A DNA stretch of 62,892 nt, taken from positions 1-62,892 of the forward strand of contig NZ_BAMP01000016.1 in assembly GCF_000615975.1 (NCBI RefSeq). The letters are read 5' to 3'. The notes beneath the pieces are model-generated. The model did not search any database and had not been told where the DNA came from. It saw only the letters and a list, made by a program, of their open reading frames with translations. Position 1 is the stretch's first letter, and each line of letters opens with the position of its first letter. The DNA is from Nitratireductor aquibiodomus NL21 = JCM 21793. Its GTDB lineage: Bacteria; Pseudomonadota; Alphaproteobacteria; Rhizobiales; Rhizobiaceae. Made by a program: the position numbers and the translations under genes. Shown piece by piece: positions 26,958-35,621 of the stretch.

Positions 26958-27265
26958 TGAAGATTGTAGCCGCCAATCGCCTGACCGATGGCGAAACCGT
27001 GTGGCTTGGCGCCGGAGACCGCTGGGTCGAAACGATCGACGCCGCCCATGTGGCGCAGGACACGGAAGACGAAGCGCGCATCGCCGCTGCGGGCAGTGCC
27101 GCGCTTGCCGCCAACATCGTGATCGACGTCACGCTTGTTGACGTGGAGATCGCCGAGGGCCGCATCCTCCCCAAACGCCTGCGCGAGCGCATTCGCGCCG
27201 GCGGGCCCTCCATTCACCCAGAAATCGGCAAGCAGGCGCGCAAAGCCGCGCAGCACGCCGCCTAA
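26957..27265 (+). CDS. DUF2849 domain-containing protein
   Basis: 102 residues, the small protein that regularly sits between cysG and cysI in rhizobia. It starts with MKIVAANRLTDGETVWLG and is otherwise rich in Ala/Glu; there is no signal peptide or cysteine. The function is unknown, but the fixed position suggests a part in sulfite or siroheme handling. The ATG at 26957 shares its A with the cysG stop (TGATG). Confidence 0.85.
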   Translation: MKIVAANRLTDGETVWLGAGDRWVETIDAAHVAQDTEDEARIAAAGSAALAANIVIDVTLVDVEIAEGRILPKRLRERIRAGGPSIHPEIGKQARKAAQHAA

Positions 27266-27280
27266 GCCAGGTCACGTTTC

Positions 27281-28951
27281 ATGTATCGTTACGACGAATT
27301 CGACCAAGCCTTCGTGAAAGCCCGCGTTGCGGAGTTCAGCGATCAAGTGAAACGCCGCCTTGCAGGCGAGCTCACGGAAGACCAGTTCAAGCCGCTCAGG
27401 CTGATGAACGGTGTCTATCTGCAGCTACACGCCTATATGTTGCGGATCGCCATTCCCTATGGCTCCCTCTCGCCGAGGCAGATGCGCAAGCTCGCTCATA
27501 TCGCGCGCACCTATGACAAGGGCTATGGCCATTTCACCACGCGGCAGAACCTGCAATTCCACTGGCCGAAGCTGGTCGACATCCCGCGTGTGCTCGAAGA
27601 GCTTGCGGAAGTGGAGATGCACGCCATCCAGACCTCTGGAAACTGCATCCGCAATGTGACGGCGGATCACTTTGCAGGCGCGGCGGCGGACGAGGTGGCG
27701 GACCCCCGCCCCTATGCGGAAATCCTGCGGCAATGGTCGTCGCTGCATCCGGAATTTTCCTATCTGCCGCGCAAGTTCAAGATTGCCGTGACGGGTGCTG
27801 CCCGCGACCGCGCGGCTATCGAAGTCCACGACATCGGCCTGCATCTGAAAAAGAATGCCGAGGGCGCGCTGGGCTTTGCCGTGTTCGTCGGCGGCGGTCT
27901 GGGCCGCACGCCCATGGTCGCCAAGAAGATCCGCGATTTCCTTCCCGAGCGCGACCTGCTCTCCTATGTGACGGCGATCCTGCGCGTCTACAATCTGAAC
28001 GGACGCCGCGACAACAAATACAAGGCGCGCATCAAGATCCTTGTGCACGAGACCGGCACGGAAGAGCTGAAGGCACAGGTGGAAAAGGAGTTCCTCGCGC
28101 TGAAGGAAAGCGAGCTGAAACTCCCCGACGCCGACATTCGCGCCATCGAAACCTATTTCGCACCGCCGAAGCTGAAGGCCCGCCCGGAGGGCGACGCGGC
28201 AGTGAGCAAGGCGGTCAAGGCCGATCCGGGCTTTGCCGACTGGCTGCGCCGCAACGCGCACACGCACCGCAACCCCGACTATGCCTCCGTGACCGTATCG
28301 CTCAAGGGCATCGGCGAGGTTCCGGGCGACGCCACCGACGCGCAGATGGACGCCATTGCGAACCTCGCGGAACACTATGGCAACGACGAAATCCGCGTCA
28401 GCCATGAGCAGAACCTGATCCTGCCGCATGTGGCGCGCGCCGATCTGCCGGCGGTTCATGCAGCCCTTGTCGAGATCGGGCTGGCAACCTCCAATGCCGG
28501 TCTCATCACCGATATCATCGCCTGCCCCGGCCTCGACTATTGCGCGCTCGCCAATGCCCGTTCCATTCCCGTGGCGCAGGAGATTTCACAGCGTTTCGCC
28601 ACGCAGGCGAGGCAGGATGAGATCGGCGATCTGCAAATCAAGATTTCCGGCTGCATCAATGCCTGCGGCCATCACCATGTCGGCCATATCGGCATTCTGG
28701 GCGTCGAGAAGAAGGGCACCGAGCTCTATCAGGTGACGCTTGGCGGTTCGGCGCGCGAAGGTTCGACCATCGGCGAAATCATCGGGCGCGGCTTTGCGCC
28801 GGAAGAGATCACCGATGCGGTGGAAACCATTGTCGACACTTATCTGGCGCAGCGCGAGAACCGCGAAGAAAGCTTTCTCGATGCCTATCGCAGGCTCGGC
28901 CCCGCACCGTTCAAGGAGGCGCTATATGGCCACGAAGCCAAGGCAGCTTGA
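27281..28951 (+). CDS. cysI: assimilatory nitrite/sulfite reductase hemoprotein (CysI type)
   Basis: 556 residues. It reduces sulfite to sulfide with siroheme and a [4Fe-4S] cluster. The cluster cysteines are visible as CPGLDYC (CxxxxxC) and CINAC (CxxxC), and the siroheme-contacting basic residues lie around HFTTRQNLQFHWP and SGNCIRNVT. It follows DUF2849 after 15 bases and overlaps cysH by 26 bases, forming one operon with cysG upstream. Confidence 0.94.
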   Translation: MYRYDEFDQAFVKARVAEFSDQVKRRLAGELTEDQFKPLRLMNGVYLQLHAYMLRIAIPYGSLSPRQMRKLAHIARTYDKGYGHFTTRQNLQFHWPKLVDIPRVLEELAEVEMHAIQTSGNCIRNVTADHFAGAAADEVADPRPYAEILRQWSSLHPEFSYLPRKFKIAVTGAARDRAAIEVHDIGLHLKKNAEGALGFAVFVGGGLGRTPMVAKKIRDFLPERDLLSYVTAILRVYNLNGRRDNKYKARIKILVHETGTEELKAQVEKEFLALKESELKLPDADIRAIETYFAPPKLKARPEGDAAVSKAVKADPGFADWLRRNAHTHRNPDYASVTVSLKGIGEVPGDATDAQMDAIANLAEHYGNDEIRVSHEQNLILPHVARADLPAVHAALVEIGLATSNAGLITDIIACPGLDYCALANARSIPVAQEISQRFATQARQDEIGDLQIKISGCINACGHHHVGHIGILGVEKKGTELYQVTLGGSAREGSTIGEIIGRGFAPEEITDAVETIVDTYLAQRENREESFLDAYRRLGPAPFKEALYGHEAKAA

Positions 28952-29693
28952 TCGCGACTTTGCAGCCAGTGGCGATGCGACCGAACTCGCGGATGCGCTG
29001 AACCTGCGTTACGGGCATCTACCGGCGGAGGAGATCATCGCCTTGGCGATCGATCTCTTCGCGGATGCCGGCGGCATCGCCGCCACATCCTCGTTCGGCG
29101 CGGATTCGGCGGCACTTCTGCATCTGATCGCCGAGGCAGAGCCCGGCCTGCCCATCACCTTTCTCGACACCGGCCAGCATTTCGGCGAGACGCTCGAATA
29201 CCGGGACCAGCTTGCCGACGATCTGGGTCTGACGAACATCGTGATCGTGCAGCCGCTCGACGATGCGCTCAATGCCGACGACCCGAAAGGCATTCTGCAC
29301 CAGAGTGACACCGACCGGTGCTGCGCGATCCGCAAGGTGGAGCCCATGGCCCGCGCCATCGCGCCCTACCGCGCCTGGTTTACCGGTCGCAAGCGCGGGC
29401 AGGCTTCCACGCGGGCGGAAATGCCTGTGTTTGAGGCCGTAGGCCCGCGCATCCGCGTCAACCCGCTGGCGCGCTGGACGACCGAGGATCAGGCCGACTA
29501 CATGCGCCGGCACGATCTGCGGCAGAACCCGCTGGTGGCCTTCGGCTATCTCTCCATTGGCTGTTTTCCCTGCACAAACCCCGTCAAACCCGGCGAAGAC
29601 CCGCGTTCGGGCCGCTGGGCCGGACAGGCCAAGACCGAGTGCGGCATTCATCTGCCCGGCCTCGAGACCTCGCTTTCGCCCACATCGGGATAG
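28926..29693 (+). CDS. cysH: phosphoadenylyl/adenylyl-sulfate reductase CysH
   Basis: 255 residues of the PP-loop reductase family, giving sulfite from PAPS or APS with thioredoxin. Conserved stretches are SSFGADSAALLHLI, FLDTGQHF and a C-terminal ECGIHLPG with the catalytic Cys. Two further cysteine pairs, CC in TDRCCAIRK and CFPC, are the [4Fe-4S] ligands of the APS-reducing type, so APS is the likelier substrate. The ATG at 28926 lies inside cysI; the overlap of 26 bases indicates coupling. Confidence 0.93.
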   Translation: MATKPRQLDRDFAASGDATELADALNLRYGHLPAEEIIALAIDLFADAGGIAATSSFGADSAALLHLIAEAEPGLPITFLDTGQHFGETLEYRDQLADDLGLTNIVIVQPLDDALNADDPKGILHQSDTDRCCAIRKVEPMARAIAPYRAWFTGRKRGQASTRAEMPVFEAVGPRIRVNPLARWTTEDQADYMRRHDLRQNPLVAFGYLSIGCFPCTNPVKPGEDPRSGRWAGQAKTECGIHLPGLETSLSPTSG

Positions 29694-29702
29694 GAATTTT
29701 TC

Positions 29703-30224
29703 ATGAGCAATTCAGACATCCGCCTCTGGTCGCCGGAGGGTTTCCGGGAAAATCACTGGCAGAAGGCCGAGGATGCCACCGCGATCGAAGACGGCGGGCA
29801 AACGATCCTGCCGCTGGCGGTGTTTCTCGAACTCGATGATGAAACGCGTAAAGGTGCGGCGGACCGGATCGGGGTGGAGCTTCAACCGGGCGAGGCGCTG
29901 GACGCGCTTTTGACGCACCTCGCACACCTGCCGCTGGTGGCGCTCGCCTTCCCCGCTTTCAACGACGGGCGCAGCTATTCCAAGGCGGAACTCCTGCGCA
30001 CCCGCCACGGATATCGCGGCGAAATCCGCGCCACGGGCGATGTGCTGATCGATCAGGTGGCGCATATGTTCCGGGTCGGGTTTTCGACGCTTGAAATCGT
30101 CAATCCCCATACGATCAGCCAGCTTGAGGGCGGGAAAGAAGCGGGCATTCCGCTCTATTACCAACCGGCGGCGAAAACGGCTGCGGCGCCCGCATCCTAT
30201 GCCTGGCGGCGCGTTTCGGCCTGA
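29703..30224 (+). CDS. DUF934 domain-containing protein
   Basis: 173 residues, with FPAFNDGRSYSKAELLR and GEIRATGDVLIDQ, the hallmark segments of DUF934 (an oxidoreductase-associated protein of unknown function found after cysH in proteobacteria). It is the last gene of the cysG-cysI-cysH operon, 9 bases after cysH. A GC-rich hairpin follows. Confidence 0.9.
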   Translation: MSNSDIRLWSPEGFRENHWQKAEDATAIEDGGQTILPLAVFLELDDETRKGAADRIGVELQPGEALDALLTHLAHLPLVALAFPAFNDGRSYSKAELLRTRHGYRGEIRATGDVLIDQVAHMFRVGFSTLEIVNPHTISQLEGGKEAGIPLYYQPAAKTAAAPASYAWRRVSA

Positions 30225-30259
30225 ATTTTCAGGAAATCCTGTCTGGAATTGTGGAATAG

Positions 30260-30277
30260 TGGCGCGATTTCGCGCCA
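30260..30277 (+). terminator. possible terminator of the cys operon
   Basis: TGGCGCGA and TCGCGCCA form a perfect 8-bp stem with a two-base loop, 35 bases after the DUF934 stop; only a short T-run (TTT) follows. The rest of 30225-30522 holds the rpsU leader, AT-rich with TATATT near 30309, but no -35 I trust. Confidence 0.45.
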
Positions 30278-30522
30278 TTTGACCTCGAAATTTCGTGGTT
30301 TTCGCCTATATTCGAGTGCAGGGGTGCATTCGGCAAAACTTCTGTTATGGTGCGCCCCATCTTGAGTCGCCCCTTTTTGGCGGGCGCTTTTGCATCTCTG
30401 CGCCGGCTGATGCCAGGCCCTTGCACCGATGTGGAATAAGATTGACCGAGAGCTTCCCTTCGCGCTTTCCAGCGCCTTGGCCATGCTCAACCATTGAAAC
30501 GCCAACTGAAGAAGGAAGTCCA

Positions 30523-30750
30523 TTGCAGGTTATCGTTCGCGACAACAATGTCGATCAGGCCCTTAAAGTGCTCAAGAAGAAGATGCAGCGCGAGGGTGTT
30601 TTCCGGGAAATGAAGTCCCGCCGTTCTTATGAAAAGCCGTCGGAAAAGCGCGCACGCCAGCGTGCCGAAGCTGTCCGCCGCGCCCGCAAGCTGGCCCGCA
30701 AGCAGGCCCAGCGCGAAGGCCTTCTGCCGAAGAAGCGCCGTGCAGCCTGA
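30523..30750 (+). CDS. rpsU: 30S ribosomal protein S21
   Basis: 75 residues, [20 protein letters not shown] followed by the basic tail usual for alphaproteobacterial S21. I chose the TTG at 30523: GAAGGA lies about 7 bases upstream and it gives the family N terminus. The frame is open upstream, but that part has no S21 similarity and holds leader-type hairpins. S21 helps mRNA engagement on the small subunit. Confidence 0.95.
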   Translation: MQVIVRDNNVDQALKVLKKKMQREGVFREMKSRRSYEKPSEKRARQRAEAVRRARKLARKQAQREGLLPKKRRAA

Positions 30751-30792
30751 GGGCTGACGATCAGGCCTTGCCTGACTTTACCGGATTTTGAA

Positions 30793-30828
30793 GCAGGGAC
30801 GGCGCGGCTCAGGCCCCGTCCCTGTTTT
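30793..30828 (+). terminator. intrinsic terminator after rpsU
   Basis: CAGGGACGG pairs with CCGTCCCTG around a GC-rich loop, followed by TTTTGATT. Confidence 0.8.
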
Positions 30829-30855
30829 GATTCACGGGTTCGGTATGGAAACGGA

Positions 30856-31059
30856 TCAGCCGGCGCGGCGCTCGGCCTCGTCGAGTTTGCCCAGAAGGTC
30901 ATGAAACTCTTCCGGCATATCGGTATCCAGTGAAAAATGCGGCATCTGGTTCAGAAACCGCGTATTTTCAGGCTGGCCAAGACGCTTTCTGACACTGCGC
31001 GCAGTGTCAGCGCGATTTGCGTCGCCCCGGCGCTCCTGTCGTTTGATGTGTTGCGTCAT
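30856..31059 (-). CDS. small protein with a NepR-like C terminus
   Basis: 67 residues, basic at the N terminus. The C-terminal DMPEEFHDLLGKLDEAERR closely resembles the second helix of NepR, the anti-sigma factor that holds EcfG in the alphaproteobacterial general stress response (consensus PVPDRF..LL..LDEAE). The first NepR helix is not obvious, so it may be a divergent paralogue or a different small protein. There is no ecfG or phyR next to it. An EcfG-type promoter lies 40-64 bases upstream, as expected for an auto-controlled regulator. AAGGA precedes the ATG at a short spacing. A perfect 22-bp palindrome lies inside the coding region (30989-31010). Confidence 0.6.
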   Translation of the reverse strand: MTQHIKRQERRGDANRADTARSVRKRLGQPENTRFLNQMPHFSLDTDMPEEFHDLLGKLDEAERRAG

Positions 31060-31098
31060 TGTCCTTGCTCTATGGTTTCAAATCGCACTCAGGGAGTT

Positions 31099-31123
31099 AA
31101 ACCGCCAGATGTGGATTTGTTCC
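31099..31123 (-). promoter_or_regulatory. EcfG-type promoter of the NepR-like gene
   Basis: On the minus strand GGAAC (31123-31119) is followed by CGGTTT ending at 31099; it can be read as GGAAC-N16-GTT or GGAAC-N18-TT, close to the EcfG consensus but one base off CGTT. The leader would be about 30 bases. Confidence 0.55.
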
Positions 31124-31179
31124 GAGAAATGAGGCACTTCAGCCACATTTGAGCAACAGGGTAAATTTTTCCTAAAATC

Positions 31180-32206
31180 TTATACATCGGCCCAGGTGTC
31201 TGAAATCCTGTATCCCTGCGGCCATGGATCGGACGGGTCGAGCATGAGCTGATGCGTTCCGGTTACCCAGCCCCGGCCGGCTATTTCAGGGATGATAGCC
31301 GGCTTATCTCCTGCGCGGGTTTCTCCCGCGATCCGGCACTGGAAACGGGAGCCGAGGACAGACACCCCCGTGAAACGGTCACCTGGTTTCATACGTCCGC
31401 GCGCGTGTAGCACGGCCATGCGGGCGGAACAGCCGGTGCCGGTGGGCGAGCGATCAAGCTTTGCGGGGCGGATGACGACCGTGTTGCGCCCCATCAGCCA
31501 TCCGCGGTCTCCTCGACCGGCAGGGCGAGTTGGCAAAAGGAGATGTGATCCCATTCCGGATTTTCGGGATGGACGAAGCCGAGCTGTTCGTTTGCCGCGC
31601 GGGTGATCCTCGCGCCGGTTTCGGCCAGATCGCGGGCTTCGTCCGGCGTGACGGAAAAGCCGAGCGCGGCGGCATCGGCGATCACGAAACTGTCGCCGCC
31701 ATAGGCGGTATCGACCGTCAGCGTGCCGAGACCCGCGACCTCCAGAGGCGCGTCGAGACGGTCGGCGAAGGAGGGCACATTGGTGACGCGAATGCGCTCG
31801 GCCTTGCCGTTGCGGCATTCGGCGACCACCTGAACGAGACCGCCCGGCGCTTCCAGAACGAGCCTCGTTTCGGGCTCGTTCATGGGCACGATGCCGGTGT
31901 CGAGCAAAACGGTGGCAACGCAGATGGAATTGGAGCCAGACATGGGCGGCGTGTCTTCTGGCTCCATGATGATGAAGCCCATATCGCTGCCGGGTTTTTG
32001 GGCGGGACCAGAAGATTGACATGGCGGAAGACGCCGCCGCGCGGCTCATTGAGCACAAAGTTGCGCAGCTTGCCGTCGCTGGCGATGAAATTGCGCTGCT
32101 CCCACAGCGTATCGCCCGGCGGCGGCAGGACACCACCGACAATGACGTCGCCCACCTCGCCCTCGGCATGGCAGGAGACGATGTGGACGATCTGGCTCGA
32201 GCGCAT
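31180..32206 (-). CDS. proline racemase family protein, Ser/Thr active-site variant (two frameshifts)
   Basis: About 342 residues after correction. It belongs to the proline racemase/hydroxyproline epimerase/trans-3-hydroxyproline dehydratase family. Where the neighbour at 33332 has the catalytic MCGHG and SPCGTG, this protein has MSGSN (Cys to Ser) and [10 protein letters not shown] (Cys to Thr, with a Cys three residues on), so it is not a classic two-Cys racemase. A dehydratase or epimerase on hydroxyproline isomers is plausible. The frame breaks near 31990 (one G short; restored reading KNPAADMGFII) and near 31500 (one C short; restored reading ETADGLMGRN). It starts 3 bases after the enolase-family gene and is the last gene of the operon. 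Confidence 0.8.
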
Positions 32207-32209
32207 GTT

Positions 32210-33322
32210 TCAGACGCCTTTGTCGAACGACAGAACCGGAGCACCGAGCGCCTTGAAATCGGGCTCAATGCCGAGCCCCGGCGCCGATGGCGCTTTCATG
32301 CCGCCATCGACACGCTTCGGCGCATTGGCGGCAATGGTCTTCGTTCCATAGGAATTGAAGTCTGTTGCGGAAAAGACGAAATCGGACGGTGTGGACTGCG
32401 CCAGATGCGCGATCGCGGCGGTGACGATGTCGCCGCCCCATGTGTCTTCAATAGTCATGGGGATGCCGTGTGCCACGCACACATCACGCATGGTGCGCGC
32501 CTTCGACAGGCCGCCGACCTTGGAGATCTTCAGGTTGATGACATCGAATGCGTCATCGGCCAGACCGCGCACGAGCATATCCAGACCGGTGATGTTTTCA
32601 TCCATCACGAAAGGCTTTGCCGTGCGGCGGCGGATCGACAGGCACTCGTCATAAGTGGGGCATGGCTGCTCGATATAGACATCGAGATCGGCCACCGCAT
32701 CGACCACACGCGCTGCCTCATGGCGGGTCCAGCCGGTGTTGGCGTCGGCCACGAGAATGTCCGTGTCGTCGAGGATTTCGCAGCAGGCGCGGATGCGGGC
32801 GATGTCATCATCCGCATTGCCGCCGACCTTGAGCTGGAACTTGGTGTAGCCCTCGGCCTTGTAGCTGGCGATCTTCTTCGCCATCTGATCCGGGTCTTCC
32901 TGGGAGATGGCGCGGTATAGGCGCACCTCGTCCTGCGCGCTGCCGCCAAGAAGCGTGACCAGCGGCAGGCCGCTCGCCTTGCCGAGAACATCCCAACAGG
33001 CGATGTCGAGCGGCGCTTTCACATAGGGATGGCCGTTGAGCGCGGCATCCATGGCGCGGTTAACGAGACCGAGATTGGTGGGATCGAGGCCGATCAGCTT
33101 TGGTGCGATCTCCTCAAGCCCGGCCCGCACGCCGCGCGCATAGGACGGCAGATAGGCAGAACCCAGCGGGCAGCATTCGGCATAGCCGGTGATGCCCTCA
33201 TCCGTCTCGATGGCGACGACGGTGGAATCGAAGACCTCGACGAAGTTTCCGTTCGACCATGAATAGCGCCCTTCCTTCAGCGGCAGGTTGACCTGATAGG
33301 CGCGGATAGCTGTGATTTTCAT
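32210..33322 (-). CDS. enolase-superfamily enzyme, cis-3-hydroxyproline dehydratase/hydroxyproline-betaine epimerase-like
   Basis: 370 residues of the mandelate racemase/muconate lactonizing group. Catalytic-site elements are visible in order: KFQLKVGG (Lys acid/base), VADANTGW (metal Asp), YIEQPC (metal Glu), VMDENI (metal Asp/Glu) and [10 protein letters not shown] (second Lys). In bacterial hydroxyproline clusters, close relatives are cis-3-hydroxy-L-proline dehydratase or 4-hydroxyproline betaine 2-epimerase; sequence alone does not separate them for me. GAGGAG lies 6 bases before the ATG. It sits between two proline-racemase-family genes in one operon. Confidence 0.82.
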   Translation of the reverse strand: MKITAIRAYQVNLPLKEGRYSWSNGNFVEVFDSTVVAIETDEGITGYAECCPLGSAYLPSYARGVRAGLEEIAPKLIGLDPTNLGLVNRAMDAALNGHPYVKAPLDIACWDVLGKASGLPLVTLLGGSAQDEVRLYRAISQEDPDQMAKKIASYKAEGYTKFQLKVGGNADDDIARIRACCEILDDTDILVADANTGWTRHEAARVVDAVADLDVYIEQPCPTYDECLSIRRRTAKPFVMDENITGLDMLVRGLADDAFDVINLKISKVGGLSKARTMRDVCVAHGIPMTIEDTWGGDIVTAAIAHLAQSTPSDFVFSATDFNSYGTKTIAANAPKRVDGGMKAPSAPGLGIEPDFKALGAPVLSFDKGV

Positions 33323-33331
33323 GGTCTCTCC

Positions 33332-34333
33332 TCAAACGACAACAAAGCCGTGGGCATAGGGATCCCGGTCGTCGATCATGATCGTGTTGTAGCCCGTGAC
33401 ACGCGCCCAGCCGGCGACCGAAGGCACGATGGCGGGCTTGCCTGCAACCTGCGTTTCGGCCTCCACGCGGCCTTCGAACATGGAGCAGATGATGCTTTCG
33501 TGGACGAAATCATCGCCGGGTTTCAGGAGCCCTTTCGCATGCCAATGCGCCATGCGCGCCGAGGTGCCCGTGCCGCAGGGCGAGCGGTCGATGGCCTTGT
33601 CGCCATAGAACACGGCGTTGCGCGCATGCGCTTCAGGCCGGGAGGGTTTGCCGGTCCACAGAATGTGGCTCAGGCCCTTGATGTCGGGCTTTTCAGGATG
33701 GACGAAATCGTATTTCGCGTTGAGGGCGGCGCGCAGTTTAGGGCTCCAGCCTATGAGCTCGCCCGCCGTATGGTTCGCCATATCCTCGAAGGCAGGCTGC
33801 GGCTCGACGATGGCGTAGAAATTGCCGCCATAGGCGACATCGACCGTGATTTCGCCAAGCCCCTCGACCTCCGCTGTCAGTTCGGTCGCATGAACGAAGG
33901 CAGGCACATTGGTGAGGCGCACCTTTTCGACAAAGCGGTCGTTCTGCTCGTACTCCACAACGACAAGGCCCGCCGGCGTGTCGAGGCGGACCATGCCGGG
34001 CTCGCGCGGACGGATGAGGCCGTTTTCGATGCCGATGGTGATGGTCCCGATCGTGCCATGCCCGCACATGGGCAGGCAGCCCGACGTTTCGATGAAAAGG
34101 ATTCCGATGTCGCAATCCTCCCGCGTGGGCGGATAGAGGATGGAGCCGGACATCATGTCGTGGCCGCGCGGCTCGAACATCAGGCCGGTGCGGATCCAGT
34201 CATATTCGGCGAGGAAATGCGCGCGACGCTCCAGCATGGTGGAGCCCTGGAGCTGCGGACCGCCGCCGGCCACCACACGCACGGGGTTTCCGCAGGTGTG
34301 GCCGTCGATACAGGTGAAGGTGCTGACCGCCAT
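33332..34333 (-). CDS. 4-hydroxyproline 2-epimerase
   Basis: 333 residues of the proline racemase family with both catalytic cysteines: LPMCGHGTIG and DRSPCGTGTSARMA. It interconverts trans-4-hydroxy-L-proline and cis-4-hydroxy-D-proline by two-base chemistry, the first step of bacterial hydroxyproline breakdown. AGGAAA precedes the ATG. The downstream oxidase and semialdehyde dehydrogenase genes fit this pathway and argue for 4-hydroxyproline rather than proline as substrate. Confidence 0.9.
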   Translation of the reverse strand: MAVSTFTCIDGHTCGNPVRVVAGGGPQLQGSTMLERRAHFLAEYDWIRTGLMFEPRGHDMMSGSILYPPTREDCDIGILFIETSGCLPMCGHGTIGTITIGIENGLIRPREPGMVRLDTPAGLVVVEYEQNDRFVEKVRLTNVPAFVHATELTAEVEGLGEITVDVAYGGNFYAIVEPQPAFEDMANHTAGELIGWSPKLRAALNAKYDFVHPEKPDIKGLSHILWTGKPSRPEAHARNAVFYGDKAIDRSPCGTGTSARMAHWHAKGLLKPGDDFVHESIICSMFEGRVEAETQVAGKPAIVPSVAGWARVTGYNTIMIDDRDPYAHGFVVV

Positions 34334-34345
34334 AATGCTTTCCTG

Positions 34346-35605
34346 TCAAAACCGGCCGGGCCGGAAGGGCGATATGTCGATGGGTGGGTTTCGCTCAAGG
34401 ATCAGATCAGTAACGAGCCGCGCGGTGGCGGCCGACTGGGTGAGCCCCAGATGGCCGTGGCCGAAGGCATAGAGAATGCGCAGGCTGGAGGAGGCCCGCC
34501 CGATGACCGGAAGCGAATCCGGCATGGAGGGGCGCGAGCCCATCCACTCCGTTCCGCCTTCGCGCTTCAGCCCCGGCAGGAAACCGGCGGCCTTGTCCAG
34601 CATGTGCCGCGCGCGCTTGTAATTGACCGGGGCATCGAACCCGGCAAACTCGGACGCGCCGCCGACGCGGATGCCGGTGGCAAGCGGCGTGACCACGAAG
34701 CCATGCGCGGGAAAGATGACCTGCCGTTTCAGATCGAAACTGCCGGGCGGCAGCGTGGTGTTGTAGCCGCGTTCGGGTGTGACCGGCACCCTCTCGCCCA
34801 GCGTCGCGGTGAGCCTGTTCGACCACGGCCCGGCGGCGAGAACGGCATGGTCTGCCTTGAGGGTTTGACCACCCTCAAGAGTGACCATGACGCCTTCGGT
34901 GCTATCGGCCAGATGAGAGACCGCTCCCGCGACAAGCTGGACGCCCCGCGCCCGGGCGGCTTCCAGCAGGGCAAGCGCATAGTCGCGCGGGTCGCTGACC
35001 GTTTTCCACTGCGGCAGGAACACGCCCTTCACCAATCCTGGCGAGAGGCCCGGCTGCAATTCTGCAAGGCGCGCGCCTTCCACGTGCTCGATCTCGACGC
35101 CGGCCTTCTCGCAACGCTCCCAGCTTTTCAGCGTGGCGCGCCATGCGGTCTCGCTCTCATAAAGCTCCAGAGCGCCATCATGGCGTACCAGATGGTCGAG
35201 CCCGGCTTCCCGCGTGAGGGTTGCGGTTTCGGCTTCGGAGAGCCGGTTCAGGGCTGCCTGCGCTGCCGTACTGGCCTCGATGCGGTCTGGCATGGAGGCG
35301 CGGAAGAAGCGCAGAAGCCACGGCAGAACCTTTGGGAACTCCGCCGGCGGAATGGAGAGCGGCCCCAGCGGATCGAACAGCCATTTGGGCGCCTTGAAGA
35401 GAATGCCGGGTGACGCCAGCGGAAGGATGGAAGGAAAGGCGAAAGCACCGGCATTGCCCCGGCTCGCGGCATTGGCCGGCGCATCGCGCTCGATGAGCAC
35501 GACCTGCCGACCAGCCTCTGCAAGGCGGAACGCAGTGGCGATGCCGATGATGCCGCCGCCTATGATGGCGACATCGGCGTTTCCTTGCGAACGGGCTTTG
35601 CCCAT
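34346..35605 (-). CDS. FAD-dependent D-amino acid (D-hydroxyproline) dehydrogenase, DadA-like
   Basis: 419 residues of the DAO family. The FAD-binding motif VAIIGGGIIGIATAFRLAEAG is split as GGGIIG near residue 16; a C-terminal GHGHLGLTQSAATARL completes the FAD site. In this context it should oxidise cis-4-hydroxy-D-proline to pyrroline-4-hydroxy-2-carboxylate. GGAGCGGAGG precedes the ATG. It is the second gene of the operon after the aldehyde dehydrogenase. Confidence 0.88.
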   Translation of the reverse strand: MGKARSQGNADVAIIGGGIIGIATAFRLAEAGRQVVLIERDAPANAASRGNAGAFAFPSILPLASPGILFKAPKWLFDPLGPLSIPPAEFPKVLPWLLRFFRASMPDRIEASTAAQAALNRLSEAETATLTREAGLDHLVRHDGALELYESETAWRATLKSWERCEKAGVEIEHVEGARLAELQPGLSPGLVKGVFLPQWKTVSDPRDYALALLEAARARGVQLVAGAVSHLADSTEGVMVTLEGGQTLKADHAVLAAGPWSNRLTATLGERVPVTPERGYNTTLPPGSFDLKRQVIFPAHGFVVTPLATGIRVGGASEFAGFDAPVNYKRARHMLDKAAGFLPGLKREGGTEWMGSRPSMPDSLPVIGRASSSLRILYAFGHGHLGLTQSAATARLVTDLILERNPPIDISPFRPGRF

Positions 35606-35621
35606 CCTCCGCTCCTTCCGA

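Noticed and set aside
30295..30522. N-terminal extension of rpsU
   Set aside because: The frame is open but the S21 family begins at the TTG at 30523, which has a proper ribosome-binding site; the upstream part contains hairpins and promoter-like AT-rich sequence.
30225..30522. Riboswitch or ribosomal-protein leader before rpsU
   Set aside because: Several short hairpins are present, but none matches an RNA motif known to me.
33350..35413. 687-codon open frame on the plus strand across the hydroxyproline genes
   Set aside because: It is antisense to intact enzymes with clear active sites on the minus strand; its translation has no family features and is rich in Arg, His and Asp, as expected for shadow frames in GC-rich DNA.
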